Origin: Darksidea phi
Taxonomy: Eukaryota > Ascomycota > Dothideomycetes > Pleosporales > Lentitheciaceae
Direction of reading: 5' to 3'
Assembly (NCBI GenBank): GCA_030770425.1
Contig: JASJFT010000175.1
Coordinates: forward strand, 1 to 64,000
DNA: 64,000 nucleotides
Shown: positions 55,055-64,000 of the stretch, in pieces
Position numbering within the stretch: the stretch's first letter is position 1
Layout of the letters: every line of letters starts with the position of its first letter
Made by a program: the position numbers and the translations under genes
Notes under the pieces: model-generated
Databases searched by the model: none
What the model was told of the DNA's origin: nothing
Seen by the model: the letters and a program-made list of their open reading frames with translations, nothing else

Positions 55055-55600
55055 TAGCTCATTGCCGTGGACACACCAACGAAGCTCAAGATATACGACA
55101 ATATGACAAGGAAAGGGCATACTACAACGATTGTGCAGGGCATGGAAGAGAAACACATTAAGAACGCAACTGAAGGAATTAAGGTCTTCCAGGAGGGGAG
55201 CTCGAAGCGTCAGGTAGCTGCTACCAAATGCAACGACCTCAGCAGCAGAAGCCACACTGTGTTCACCATCACAGCCTACGTACGTCGCACTGCCGAAGGC
55301 AGCCCTGATGAGTTCGTTCAAGCTGGGAAGCTGAACCTGGTTGACTTAGCTGGAAGCGAGAACATCCAGCGGTCTGGCGCTGAGAACAAGCGCGCCGCCG
55401 AGGCAGGGCTTATTAGCAGGAGCTTGTTAACGCTTGGAAGGGTAATCAACGCCCTCGTCGATGGTAGCGTATATGTTCCTTATCGGGAGTCGAAGCTCAC
55501 GCGCCTGCTACAAGATTCGCTTGGTGGCCGGACGAAGACTTGCATAATTGCCACCATCTCGCCGGCCAAGGCCAACCTGCGCATCTCGCGCCACCCTCTC
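55055..55600 (+). pseudogene. Orphan fragment of a kinesin-5 (BimC/Cut7-type) motor domain
   Basis: The frame encodes the C-terminal half of a kinesin motor: KLKIYDN, SSRSHTVFTI (switch I), LVDLAGSENI (switch II), RAAEAGLI and SLLTLGRVINAL, then YRESKLTRLLQDSLGGRTKT. The ENIQRSGAENKRA context is typical of kinesin-5. The P-loop (ATP-binding) half is missing upstream, where a stop lies about 55047. After SPAKANL the frame runs off into a few unrelated residues and a stop at 55604-55606; a shifted frame beyond still faintly resembles the next kinesin block. No stalk or tail follows. Best read as a partial gene copy that is still little changed within its core. Confidence 0.85.
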
Positions 55601-55606
55601 TTATGA

Positions 55607-56373
55607 AGTGTATGCATCGGCAAATCAAGACCCGCGACCAAGGGAGAAGATATCCCCATAGATTGCGCCACAACCGACTGATAAATGGATCTGCACAATT
55701 TGCCTAGAGTAGAACACAGGGGGTTGGGAAGCGGGGTAGCAAAGCGGCATCTGGGGTGCATGTGCAGCTTCCCCGCACTCAGAAAACCCTGCGCCGCCAT
55801 TTTCTGCTTGCATGTGATAGCTTTGCGTGGCATTTGCTGGCTTGCAAGAGACATGCCAATTGCGCAAACTTTCTTTCGAGTCATTCCCGCCCAAGATCCT
55901 GGTGCGCGGTTGGTGATGCCAGCTCGCAACCGGCTAAATTCGCATCGCAGCGAACAAGCAGATGGATGGCGCCCAGTAGCACCGTTGGGAGCGGGGTATC
56001 AAGCGCGGAGAGGTCGAAGACATGTAGGCCCCGGCGAGGGCTGATTCCCTCGCGCGAAAAGGATTTGCGGTGCCGGTATCGCATCATTAGAGAAGTTTCA
56101 CGGGACGACGGGCTCTATGTAATGCGTTATTGAGACTGTACAGTGTGATATTTTGGATTGTTGGCTTTCAGAAAGATACCATTGATGCTAGCTATAGATG
56201 TAGGGAGAGACAAAGGGAAATTGTAGATTACAATGGGAGATCGCGCCTTGTCCAAGGGTATCATGATTGCACACCAAAGATTCAAAATTTAACGAATGTC
56301 GCCTCAACACCTTGGAACCGAGGATTTTCAATCCTTTTTTCTCATAGCCTCGCAAAGTATCAGTGCTTGTCTC
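55607..56373. other. Intergenic after the kinesin fragment
   Basis: No supported gene. Overlapping frames on both strands around 55685-56133 have no recognised domain. Confidence 0.45.
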
Positions 56374-57731
56374 TCAGCTGACGCGCACTTCCTTCGTCAT
56401 CATAATACCGTTATGTACCGCCACTGGAGGTTGGAGAGGACGAATGCTCTCATCGCTCTGCTTCGTATGTACCATATCCCAGGCCTCATTACCCGCGATT
56501 CCGGTATGCGACGTTGTGATGCGCACGTTGTAGGGCTTGCCACTGGCGGCTGAGGAAGCGCCTCCGCTGGTGAAGCTTTGGAGGTTGATGCTCTTGTCCG
56601 ACCTGTCACCCATGTCTTGATATCCTAGCGAGGTGCGGTTCACATACGCTGACGCTCTTCCAGTTCCTCTTGATCCTCTCCCTGTTGTAATAGCGCGTGC
56701 GGCTTCGAGGAACCAGTTGAAGAGCGGTTTAAGCGCGGGTAGCGAGGCTGCGATGATACCGACTGTGAATTCGATGTAGTTCCAGACGTTGAATGAATCA
56801 CGGACTGTCCAGTCGAGATCGTCCAGGGCGTTCCACTGCATGACGGCTTTGACTATTGCTGCGGCGCATGCGAACCAGCCAAGTGAGAGCACTGCGATTA
56901 ACGATATCTTGGTGCGAACATTGAGTTGCAGCTGCCACACAAGCGGGACAGGTAGAATCGCGAATAAAATGTCGGTAACGATATTGAATGCTTCAATTAG
57001 TCAGTCATGCGCAGTCGACTATCTTGCGATGTGCTTACAGCTATTCATGAGGCCGAGATTGCGGAACGTATTCTTGCTGTAGCACTGCGCATCTCCCATC
57101 CCGAGAGGCGGTGGTCGAAGTCGGAAGTCCCAAATAGCCTCAATGGGGAGGCATTGGAAGACTAGTGTTCCAGTGCACGCGAGTGTGAGAAGGACGATGA
57201 AGACAATGACTCCGTATAGGCCGCGACTATATGGCGTCTTCGACGCGATTCCCGTGAGGCGGAGAAGGAAGAAAGCTATAGAAACTTTCACGGATGATAT
57301 GCCGATCATGATGACGATGGATTGGATGTAAAGTAACTTGGCGAACCGCAAATACATCTCTCGGTCAGCTAGAAGCACGAATAAGTGCTTCCCAAGGCCA
57401 TAGTCAGTCTCGAACTTGAAGCATGCGAAGCATGCTGTTGCTAGAATCTAAAGCGTATGGTCAGCTTTGATTGTGGGGTCAAGTCAAGTATCAATCTTAC
57501 CATTGCAAAGACCATCATACAGTCGTCGACGCCAAAGACCCTGAGCATAGCGATCCGGACATAACATCTGAGCAAGACGATAATTGCTGCGATAGCGAAA
57601 AAAGATCCTGTAATGGACAAGATCTCCGAAGCATTCGAGTAGGCGATATATTCTGGAGTGAGGGGAGGCATTGCTGGAGGTGCTTGTCTCCTCATGGCCT
57701 GCTCCACATGTGTTCTCCAGGCGACCGGCAT
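56374..57731 (-). CDS. Rhodopsin-domain (PTH11/SAT4-like) integral membrane protein
   Basis: Exons 57731-57501, 57447-57039 and 56990-56374 (introns of 53 and 48 bp) give 418 aa. The start at ATG 57731 is the first in frame; 57695 (MRRQAPPAMPP) is also plausible. About seven hydrophobic segments occur: near residues 34-54 (SFFAIAAIIVLLRCY), 72-90, 120-140, 150-172, 200-225 (NIVTDILFAILPVPLVW), 235-255 and 270-290. The fungal rhodopsin-domain landmarks are present: GVDDCMM, ETDYGLGKH, DREMYLRFAKLLYIQ, SKNTFRNLGLMNS and NIVTD. A Ser/Gly-rich cytoplasmic tail follows. Members are often called PTH11-like receptors; no CFEM domain is present and the ligand is unknown. Confidence 0.82.
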
Positions 57732-60178
57732 CGCGATAGTGTTGCGCAACCCAGAATAGGGTGATCGACGGTAAGATCTTGATAAGGGTACTAGAACTAG
57801 AGCCTTGTACTTGTAAGGGAAGAGTGCCGGGAGATGTAATCGTAAGTGGGTCGACCATAAAGTTTAAGAAGAAAGCATGCTAGTCGCACTGTGTAACTCA
57901 CCTCCTGGGTGGCTAATCTCGATATACCCATCGACGCAAGAGTGCAGGTATTGTTACAAAATAGGATAGTGCGAACCGAGATATGAAGACCAGCCCTTCG
58001 GCTCTACTTACATGGCTTGCATCTCGCGTGTAGGGCCGTCCTGAATTTTACCAGGTACTTGATTCTGATAGGCGGACTGCTCCGGCTCTCCGCATCTTCG
58101 ACCTATCATCCTCCTAGGCTGGTTAGCCGGCACTGCTGTTGAATTTCTCAACCGTCTATTTCTGGTCCTCTGCCTTGACTCGACCATCTGAAAACTAGGA
58201 GAAGACGAGTGTAGAGTTGAAATCAAGGTTCAGACACGATGACGCTGCTTGTCAATGCTGACAAGGGGCTTATGGTACTGTCCTGCTGCAGCAAGCTGCA
58301 GAAGGGAGCTATCAAAGCGAACGCTTTGGTGGGGATCTCGCGCGCAAGATTGAAGGTCGGTTGGTACGACTTTCCGAGACACTCGTGGAGATGCTGTGAG
58401 GAAGTTGGTGTTCCTGGGCAGCTTTGTGCGCGCCGTAGGCTTGGTTTGTGATCTCGTCTGCCATGTCACGTATAATGAAACTTCAATGCGACAACGAGGA
58501 AAGTCGACGATTGGAGGGTGTGGCCTTAAGTGAGGCATGAGTGGCGTGGCTGACGATAACAGCCGTACGAAGTATATTAGCCTGTTGCACCCTGCAGCTA
58601 CCGGCGGTCGACGATCGCACAAAAGCGGTACGCCAAACCTGGCTGCAACGACGGTGTTGTGCAGATGGTGCGCGCGTGATCCCACGGGCTCCAGACGATT
58701 AATTCATGGAACTCTTGGTCTTCTCAGTCGTGGTCCGGCGGGTGGAGGTACCATCACGGCTCACGGTATCGGTTCTAGGCGGAAGAACGCTAGCTCTAAG
58801 CGACCCCAGCTGTCACTTCGTACCCAACTGTCAGCCTCTATGGCTAGGCTTTATTCCCCCTCACACACATTTTCAAGGGGGAGCGAAGTTCATGCATTGC
58901 CTAAGTTCATCAACAGCCTCGTATCAACGAGGTATGGTAGTACCAAGCTAATTTGCTTGTTACGGGCCGCAAAGCCCAGATCCATGCCACGTTTGCCTAA
59001 CGGCGCTTTATCTCGACCCAGCTTCCACTGTATTGCTACAGTTGGAGCTTCTACCATTGTTCTAGGGCCGTTCGCATTCGCTATACCTCCAAAGTACATC
59101 GTTTTATGGAAATGATCCGTGTACTTGGGAGCCACATTACTCGGTGTAACCTTAACGTCTTTTGCTTCTAGGAGCAAACGTTGCGGTGCTCCCGTCTGCC
59201 CGGTTGGGTTCAGTCGACGTATTCCACGAAGCATACACACAGTATACAGTGACGCGGCATTCTGAACCTTTCACTGGTTAGGTTTCTCGACTCCTTGCTT
59301 TATCTGGGTCCATATCGATTGGCTGACTGCAAAAGCGTGTTGATCAGCGGCGACAGCAAAGAGACTCTGTGGCCCAGTCTTCCGACACCTGGGCATTTTT
59401 TGTGGCGGGTTGCGCTTATCGGTTCGATGGGTCCGGTAGCTGGGTCGGGACGATGCCCGTTGCCCGTCGCCGCCACCCGCACCCCAAATCTACGGTGTTC
59501 CAGAACATCTGATGAACACAATATTGACAACTCGGGAGCCTAGATTTTACGCCTACTACTCTTGTGGAATATCCTCCGGGGGTATGGTCGTCTTAGTCGA
59601 CAAGAACTCTTTGTGTGATGTCCCTAACTTCACTGACGCTTGCACGCCTTTTTCAATAAATATCCCGGCATCGGCACTCTATCACCGAGGTCCCACCAAC
59701 CGCGCGCGAATGCCTCCAGCTCTTCATAGAGCGCACTCGCAACTGTTCGCGAGTAGTTTCGGACGACAGCGCAGTGCATAGTCTTCATGCCAGTAAAATA
59801 CTGGAACCAAAGTTACTCACTTTTCCAAATCGTTCCCATATTCCCGAACTATTGGGTATGCATTGCGTATGCAGAGCGCCTATCAGCACGAGCACGCAAA
59901 TGGAAGCCGAGATAACCTACTTCACGTTCAGTTCGTGAGTTGTGTACAAAAGCCTCACCGTCTGCTATTCAATCTGTAATCCAGGACAAGAGAGTTCCCA
60001 ATCCCGGGAATTTGCATTATACGTCTAATCTGCTATTGTTACTATCCCGGTTTCAGCATTTGTGTTTCGTTCTAATTAAGGAACGGGCCTTATTTGGAGA
60101 TTAGAACTGATCGGTTATTAACATCGTTGCGTATGACAACCTGCGAACAGCTGTTCATTCTATCCTCACGACATTATC
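57732..60178. other. Gene-poor interval, no supported gene
   Basis: About 2.4 kb. The longest frame, 58537-59115 on the plus strand (192 codons), has no domain, no low-complexity bias and no splice-consistent extension; I regard it as unproven. The stretch before 60179 is the tyrosinase promoter. Confidence 0.4.
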
Positions 60179-61495
60179 ATGAAGCTCTCGACTCTCACAG
60201 CGGCTGTGCTACTTAGTGGTGCTGTCGCAGCGCCGCATGAGGCTCGAACTCAGCTACGGACGGACGCGTTGGTGTCCGATGGCGTCTTCAAGCTTGGGAT
60301 GTATATAGCCTCACAACCAGCGCAAAAATGCACCATGAAGAATGTCGCCGTGCGGAAAGAATGGTGAGTAATGCTATCTGCGCTTAAGACATATCTAATC
60401 ATGACAGGTCGATGTTGAGCAAACAAGAGAAGAAAGATTATATCGCTGCCGTTCAGTGTTTGTACCAGAAGCCATCAAAGACACCATCGATACTTGCGCC
60501 AGGTGCAAAGACCAGATACGATGATTTCGTTGCCACACACATCAATCAAACCTTGTCGATCCATGGAACAGTGCGTATCCGTTACCCAAGCTCGAAAGTA
60601 CAATCTAATCTTCATAGGGCAACTTCCTATCATGGCATCGCTATTTCACATGGGCCTACGAGCAGGCGCTCAGGAAGGAGTGTGGCTATAAGGGCTACCA
60701 ACCCTACTACAACTGGCCGAAATGGGCCAATGACCCAGCGAAGTCACCTCTCTTGGATGGCAGTGAGACGAGCATATCTGGCGACGGAGAGTTAATCCCT
60801 GGTCGAAACAATACGTGCGTCCCTTTGCCCGCACAGTGCGGTATCAGTTTACCCCCAGGAAATGGAGGAGGCTGCATCAAATCCGGACCCTTTAAGGAGT
60901 GAGTATATGCTGTCACGCTTACTAACGGCATGCAGAACACTGAGTGTTAACATGTCATAGCTGGAAAACCAACCTCGGCCCTGTCGCCCCCGTAGTCGCC
61001 AACCCAAAGCCTAACCCCGACTTCATGGGCCTAGGCTACAACCCCCGCTGCCTCCGCCGTGACATTAGTTCCGCCGCGGCCAAAGGCGGGACAAAAGATA
61101 CTGATGTATTTGACCTCATAAAGAACAGTGCCACCTTCTACAACTTCACCACCCGCATGCAAGGCAACTTCGTCGCCGGTTTTCTCGGTGTCCACACGGC
61201 CGGGCACTTCACCATCGGTGGTGACCCTGCCGGCGACCTTTTCGCGTCTCCCGGCGACCCAGCCTTTTATTTCCACCACGCCATGATCGATCGAGTTTAT
61301 TGGACGTGGCAAAACCTGGATTTGAAAGGGAGATTGTACGCTATTGGAGCTACTATTACGGTGAACAATGAACCTCCTAGTCGGAACGCCACACTTGACG
61401 ATAGAATTGGCCTGGGCTACGTTGGTGTGCCTGATATCAGTATCAAGGACGCAAGTAATACCCTTGCGGGACCATTTTGTTACATTTATGCGTAG
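60179..61495 (+). CDS. Secreted short tyrosinase
   Basis: Exons 60179-60363, 60408-60570, 60618-60898 and 60961-61495 (introns of 44, 47 and 62 bp) give 387 aa. Signal peptide MKLSTLTAAVLLSGAVAA. The CuA site is H106, H114 and H123 (THINQTLSIHGT-GNFLSWHRYF, joined at a splice). The CuB site is H288, H292 and H315/H316 (GVHTAGHFTIGGDP, FYFHHAMIDRVYW). Tyrosinases hydroxylate or oxidise phenols to quinones. There is a signal peptide and no long C-terminal shielding domain, so it fits the short secreted fungal type rather than the cytoplasmic melanin enzymes with a tail. Substrate preference cannot be read here. Confidence 0.9.
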
Positions 61496-61669
61496 CGCTG
61501 AGGGAGCAAGATAAAGAAAGGATCGGTGAAGCAATAGATTTAAGTAGATTTATGGAACTACTTAACGCAATACTTACCGTGCCATCAGGGCAACAGCGGT
61601 TTCAACCGAAGCGTACTTCACCCGAGGAAAAATACAGCAGACAATAGACTACTGATTTTTCCGCTGCTA

Positions 61670-61682
61670 TGCCTTCTAACGC
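61670..61682. repeat. 13-bp direct repeat, left copy (target-site duplication)
   Basis: TGCCTTCTAACGC here and again at 62657-62669, exactly at the borders of the family A element. Confidence 0.8.
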
Positions 61683-62656
61683 CCCCTCCCCCAGGAGCTT
61701 GGGTCACTACCCGGCGTGACGTCACGTTGGCTCCTGGGCTGGCTGTGTTTTTCGTGATTCTAATCACCTTATTATGTTTTAATGTTTCGACATCTTACGC
61801 AACAGATAGTTAAACGCGCCGATAACGCCGAACCTCCTACCCCCTACGTCATTATTCGTATCGTATCTACTATGGAAACCAGCTCTATCTTCTACGTTAA
61901 GTATTAGCTCCCTCGATAGCCTTCTAAGAAGGCTAATCCCTCCTTCGTTAACTATCCTCCCTATATAAGTATTTCCTCCAGTCTACGTAGACGGTATAAC
62001 TACCTCTCGACGAAACGCCTATCCTCGTTATATAGGTCCTCGGATAGGAATATATTATAGGTAACTACTAATAGCTATATAAGAATCCTGTCGCCGCTCG
62101 TTCCCTTAAATATATCTAACTTATAGTTAGTTTTATACTAATAGTTATTATAATCGAGGAGTTCTCTCGACAGTACCTTCTACCTATAGCTCTGGGGATA
62201 CTCCACCGCGATATTCGAAAGGTTTAGAGTACTGTACTCGAATAGCCTATTATACTCTAGTTTATTCTCCTAAAGAACTAGACGAACGATCGTTAGTAAA
62301 GATATATAGTTAGTAAGTATTAATATAAGGAAGCTGCCTAAGGATAAGAGATAGATATAGTAAGTAGGATACTAGTATTATCGTAGGTAATTTTTATACT
62401 ATAGGTAGTAGTATAGGTACGCTAACTTATCGCTACCGCTGTTAGTCTCCCAACCAGGCTCTATAGTTCGGTAGTATATATTATTTCTCGTCGCCTTAAT
62501 ATTCGAAATATTACCTCGTCGGTATTACTATGTACAGCTCTACAGCTCTATTATCGTATATAAGATGTAGGTATAGCACCTCTACTATGTATAAACTCCT
62601 ACTGTGTTTCGTGCGGACCTTGTAAAGAGACTCCCACTATACAAATCCAAATCAAC
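61683..62656 (+). mobile_element. Retroposon-like element, RIP-degraded (family A, longest copy)
   Basis: 974 bp between exact 13-bp direct repeats. The left end is CCCCTCCCCCAGGAGCTTGG with a short palindrome (CCAGGAGC..GCTCCTGG); the right end is a CAAATCC-AAATCAA type tail shared with 1-75 and 22326-22357. No terminal inverted repeats. From about 61780 to 62600 the sequence is crowded with TA steps and has no open frame, typical of RIP. A long target duplication plus simple tail and no inverted ends point to a LINE- or SINE-like insertion; that class is inferred. Confidence 0.7.
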
Positions 62657-62669
62657 TGCCTTCTAACGC
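62657..62669. repeat. 13-bp direct repeat, right copy
   Basis: Identical to 61670-61682; follows the element tail directly. Confidence 0.8.
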
Positions 62670-62707
62670 ATAGGCCCCTCACCCCTCCCCCCCTCCTACA
62701 CCCCAAC

Positions 62708-62715
62708 TATATAAG
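62708..62715 (+). promoter_or_regulatory. TATA-like box
   Basis: TATATAAG, 150 bp before the ATG at 62858 and only about 50 bp downstream of the family A element; it could serve the following reading frame. Confidence 0.4.
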
Positions 62716-62857
62716 CTGCGCAAAAGGGGCGATATTCTGACATAAAACTGCACTGCCCGTCTCATTAAGTCAACCGCATCTCCACCAAGGCATTACAGCT
62801 AATTCACAAGGCATACGAAAAACTGCTGTCACGACTGATCAGACCTTACATCACTAA

Positions 62858-63948
62858 ATGGCTTCTTTACTCCGCCACTATGCCGCGCGCCGCGCCTACT
62901 CGGTGCCGATCGCCCAAGTAGCCCGCAGCAGCTTGCTACGATCGTCATCGCTGGCTAGCAATCTTGGTCCGCATGCTCGCCTCTCCATCATCAAGCAAAT
63001 GGCATCGAAATCAGCGACTGACAAGCCCGAGATCGGCGAGACGCGCGAAGTTTGGAAAGCGGACGATGATGAGATGACTGCGACGATGGAAGCAAGTGTT
63101 CGAGGGTTTTCAGCAATCCGATAAGACTAGCTAAGCTACATGAACCACTTCCGTCGCTTGGAAGACGAATGGAATTCAACTTAGATATGCGGTCGGGAAG
63201 GTTTCGTGGTGAAACTGAACAAAATCTCGGAGACATGGGTGACAGAGATGGAGAGGCTGCGCAAACTTGATGAGGAGCGGATCAGCCTGTTGAACAAGAT
63301 GGTAAAGAAGTTGGAGGCCGAAGTCAATCGTAAAGCGTCCTCCGATCCAGAATATCTCGGAGGCCTTTTCCGTGAGATTGTGACGGGTCATGAGAAGGGC
63401 GTTGAGGAATCCGCTAAAGAGTCCGATGGGCAAGAACGGGCCACTGTCATGAAGCCGAGCGCCGGAGTGTGCGGCGTGGGAACGCTTGAACGGTTTCTTT
63501 CAGGAGCATAGTAGACCACGGACAGACCACGACTTGCTCTAGGAGAAGTATCGCGAACTAGAGGCTTGGGAAGAACTAAAAGCCAGACTATCGCGAGCTG
63601 GAGCGCAAGTACAGGAGTCTCAGGATTGAGCGCGACAGTCTCAAGGAGCACTACGTCAAATTCGTCGGGTCTAGTGAAATACAACATGAGTGGTATGAAA
63701 GGCTCAACGAAGAGAACTTGGATTTGAAGTTCACGGTAAAGAGGTATGTGTCGCGCAAGGACAAGGTGACACAGGGCGTCAAAGATATCGCCTGTAAGCT
63801 TGAAGAAGTCGGGACGTTGCTGGAGAAGAGAGTGAGGAGGAGAAAAACGAGGAGAAGAATGACGGGGAGAATGACGGGGAAGATGGGAGGAAATGCGAGG
63901 AGGGCGGGAATGGTAAACTCTATCTCTATCCGGGGACTCCCCTTTTGA
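62858..63948 (+). pseudogene. Coiled-coil reading frame, broken or multi-exon
   Basis: Three plus-strand frames look coding but do not join simply. The first, 62858-63124, starts MASLLRHYAARRAYSVPIAQ, a mitochondrial-presequence-like stretch. The second, 63206-63511, is a charged helix (ISETWVTEMERLRKLDEERI). The third, about 63586-63948, is again coiled coil (ELERKYRSLRIERDSLKEHY). A fourth frame at the end reads acidic, then KLYLYPGTPLLS before TAA at 63948-63950 or nearby. YRELE occurs twice near 63550 and 63590 in different frames, suggesting a small duplication. Either several introns with unusual signals or frameshifts are needed. Family not recognised. Confidence 0.35.
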
Positions 63949-64000
63949 GTTAAGTATAGTCCCTCGCTTATCTATATCGGGCATCGCTCCTCGTCCTATT

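Noticed and set aside
57484..57858. Longer 5' reading frame over the first exon of the rhodopsin-domain gene
   Set aside because: It is in a different frame from the conserved membrane protein and loses the GVDDCMM landmark.
58537..59115. 192-codon plus-strand frame
   Set aside because: No recognisable domain, signal or splice extension; the surrounding 2.4 kb looks non-coding. Kept as unproven.
1..64000. CRISPR array, operon or prophage
   Set aside because: The sequence is eukaryotic with spliceosomal introns; the only regular repeat array is the 54-bp MITE array, which has no spacers.

Overview
The window looks like nuclear DNA of a filamentous ascomycete (Pezizomycotina). The gene content suggests a Dothideomycete, possibly of Pleosporales type, but that is inference. 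Supporting signs are genes split by short introns (about 48-120 bp) with GT..AG ends, fungal families (Fig1, Zn2Cys6 regulator, PTH11-like rhodopsin-domain protein, laccase, tyrosinase, exo-polygalacturonase), Tc1/mariner remnants, and AT-rich stretches that look like RIP-mutated repeats. Exon joins below were worked out by hand from reading frame and splice signals; no database search was run.

Left part (1-12.4 kb): the window opens inside the 3' end of a dispersed retroposon-like repeat. Next comes a secreted periplasmic-binding-protein-like gene (257-1424), then an inverted piece of the same repeat. A decayed Tc1/mariner transposon with inverted ends and a TA duplication follows (3008-4386). 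After it lie Fig1 (5436-6294), a large CorA-like membrane protein lacking the GMN motif (6872-9967), an AT-rich relic, and a secreted GH18-like protein (11474-12355).

Middle (13-32 kb): a secreted GH3 glycosidase, a stand-alone class I terpene cyclase, an Rck2/Srk1-type kinase with a 51-nt mini-exon, and a second copy of the dispersed repeat. A conserved-looking gene with an in-frame TAG followed by 203 further open codons comes next. Then come an NDUFAF3-like mitochondrial gene, an unknown gene, a Zn2Cys6 regulator and, tail to tail with it, an exo-polygalacturonase.

Right-middle (32-51.7 kb): a MITE containing four 54-bp tandem units, a forkhead regulator split by a stop-free 48-nt intron, and the divergent pair Cactin / XLF-like end-joining factor sharing a 275-bp promoter. 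A low-complexity protein with a PAM2-like motif and a DOMON-cytochrome b561 protein follow. A fragment of the MITE's apparent parent transposon starts 1 bp after the stop codon of the latter. The block ends with a secreted laccase read through a 14-nt microexon.

Right end (51.7-64 kb): gene-poor and decayed. It holds a tRNA-like sequence, an orphan fragment of a kinesin-5 motor domain, a PTH11-like membrane protein, a secreted tyrosinase, a RIP-like element bounded by exact 13-bp direct repeats, and a broken-looking coiled-coil reading frame.

Functionally the window mixes housekeeping genes (Cactin, XLF, NDUFAF3-like, kinase) with secreted carbohydrate-active and phenol-oxidising enzymes (GH3, GH18-like, GH28, laccase, tyrosinase, DOMON-b561), as expected of a plant-associated or saprotrophic fungus. 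There is no CRISPR array, operon or clear biosynthetic cluster. The most unusual material is the repeat families and the gene structures noted in the findings.
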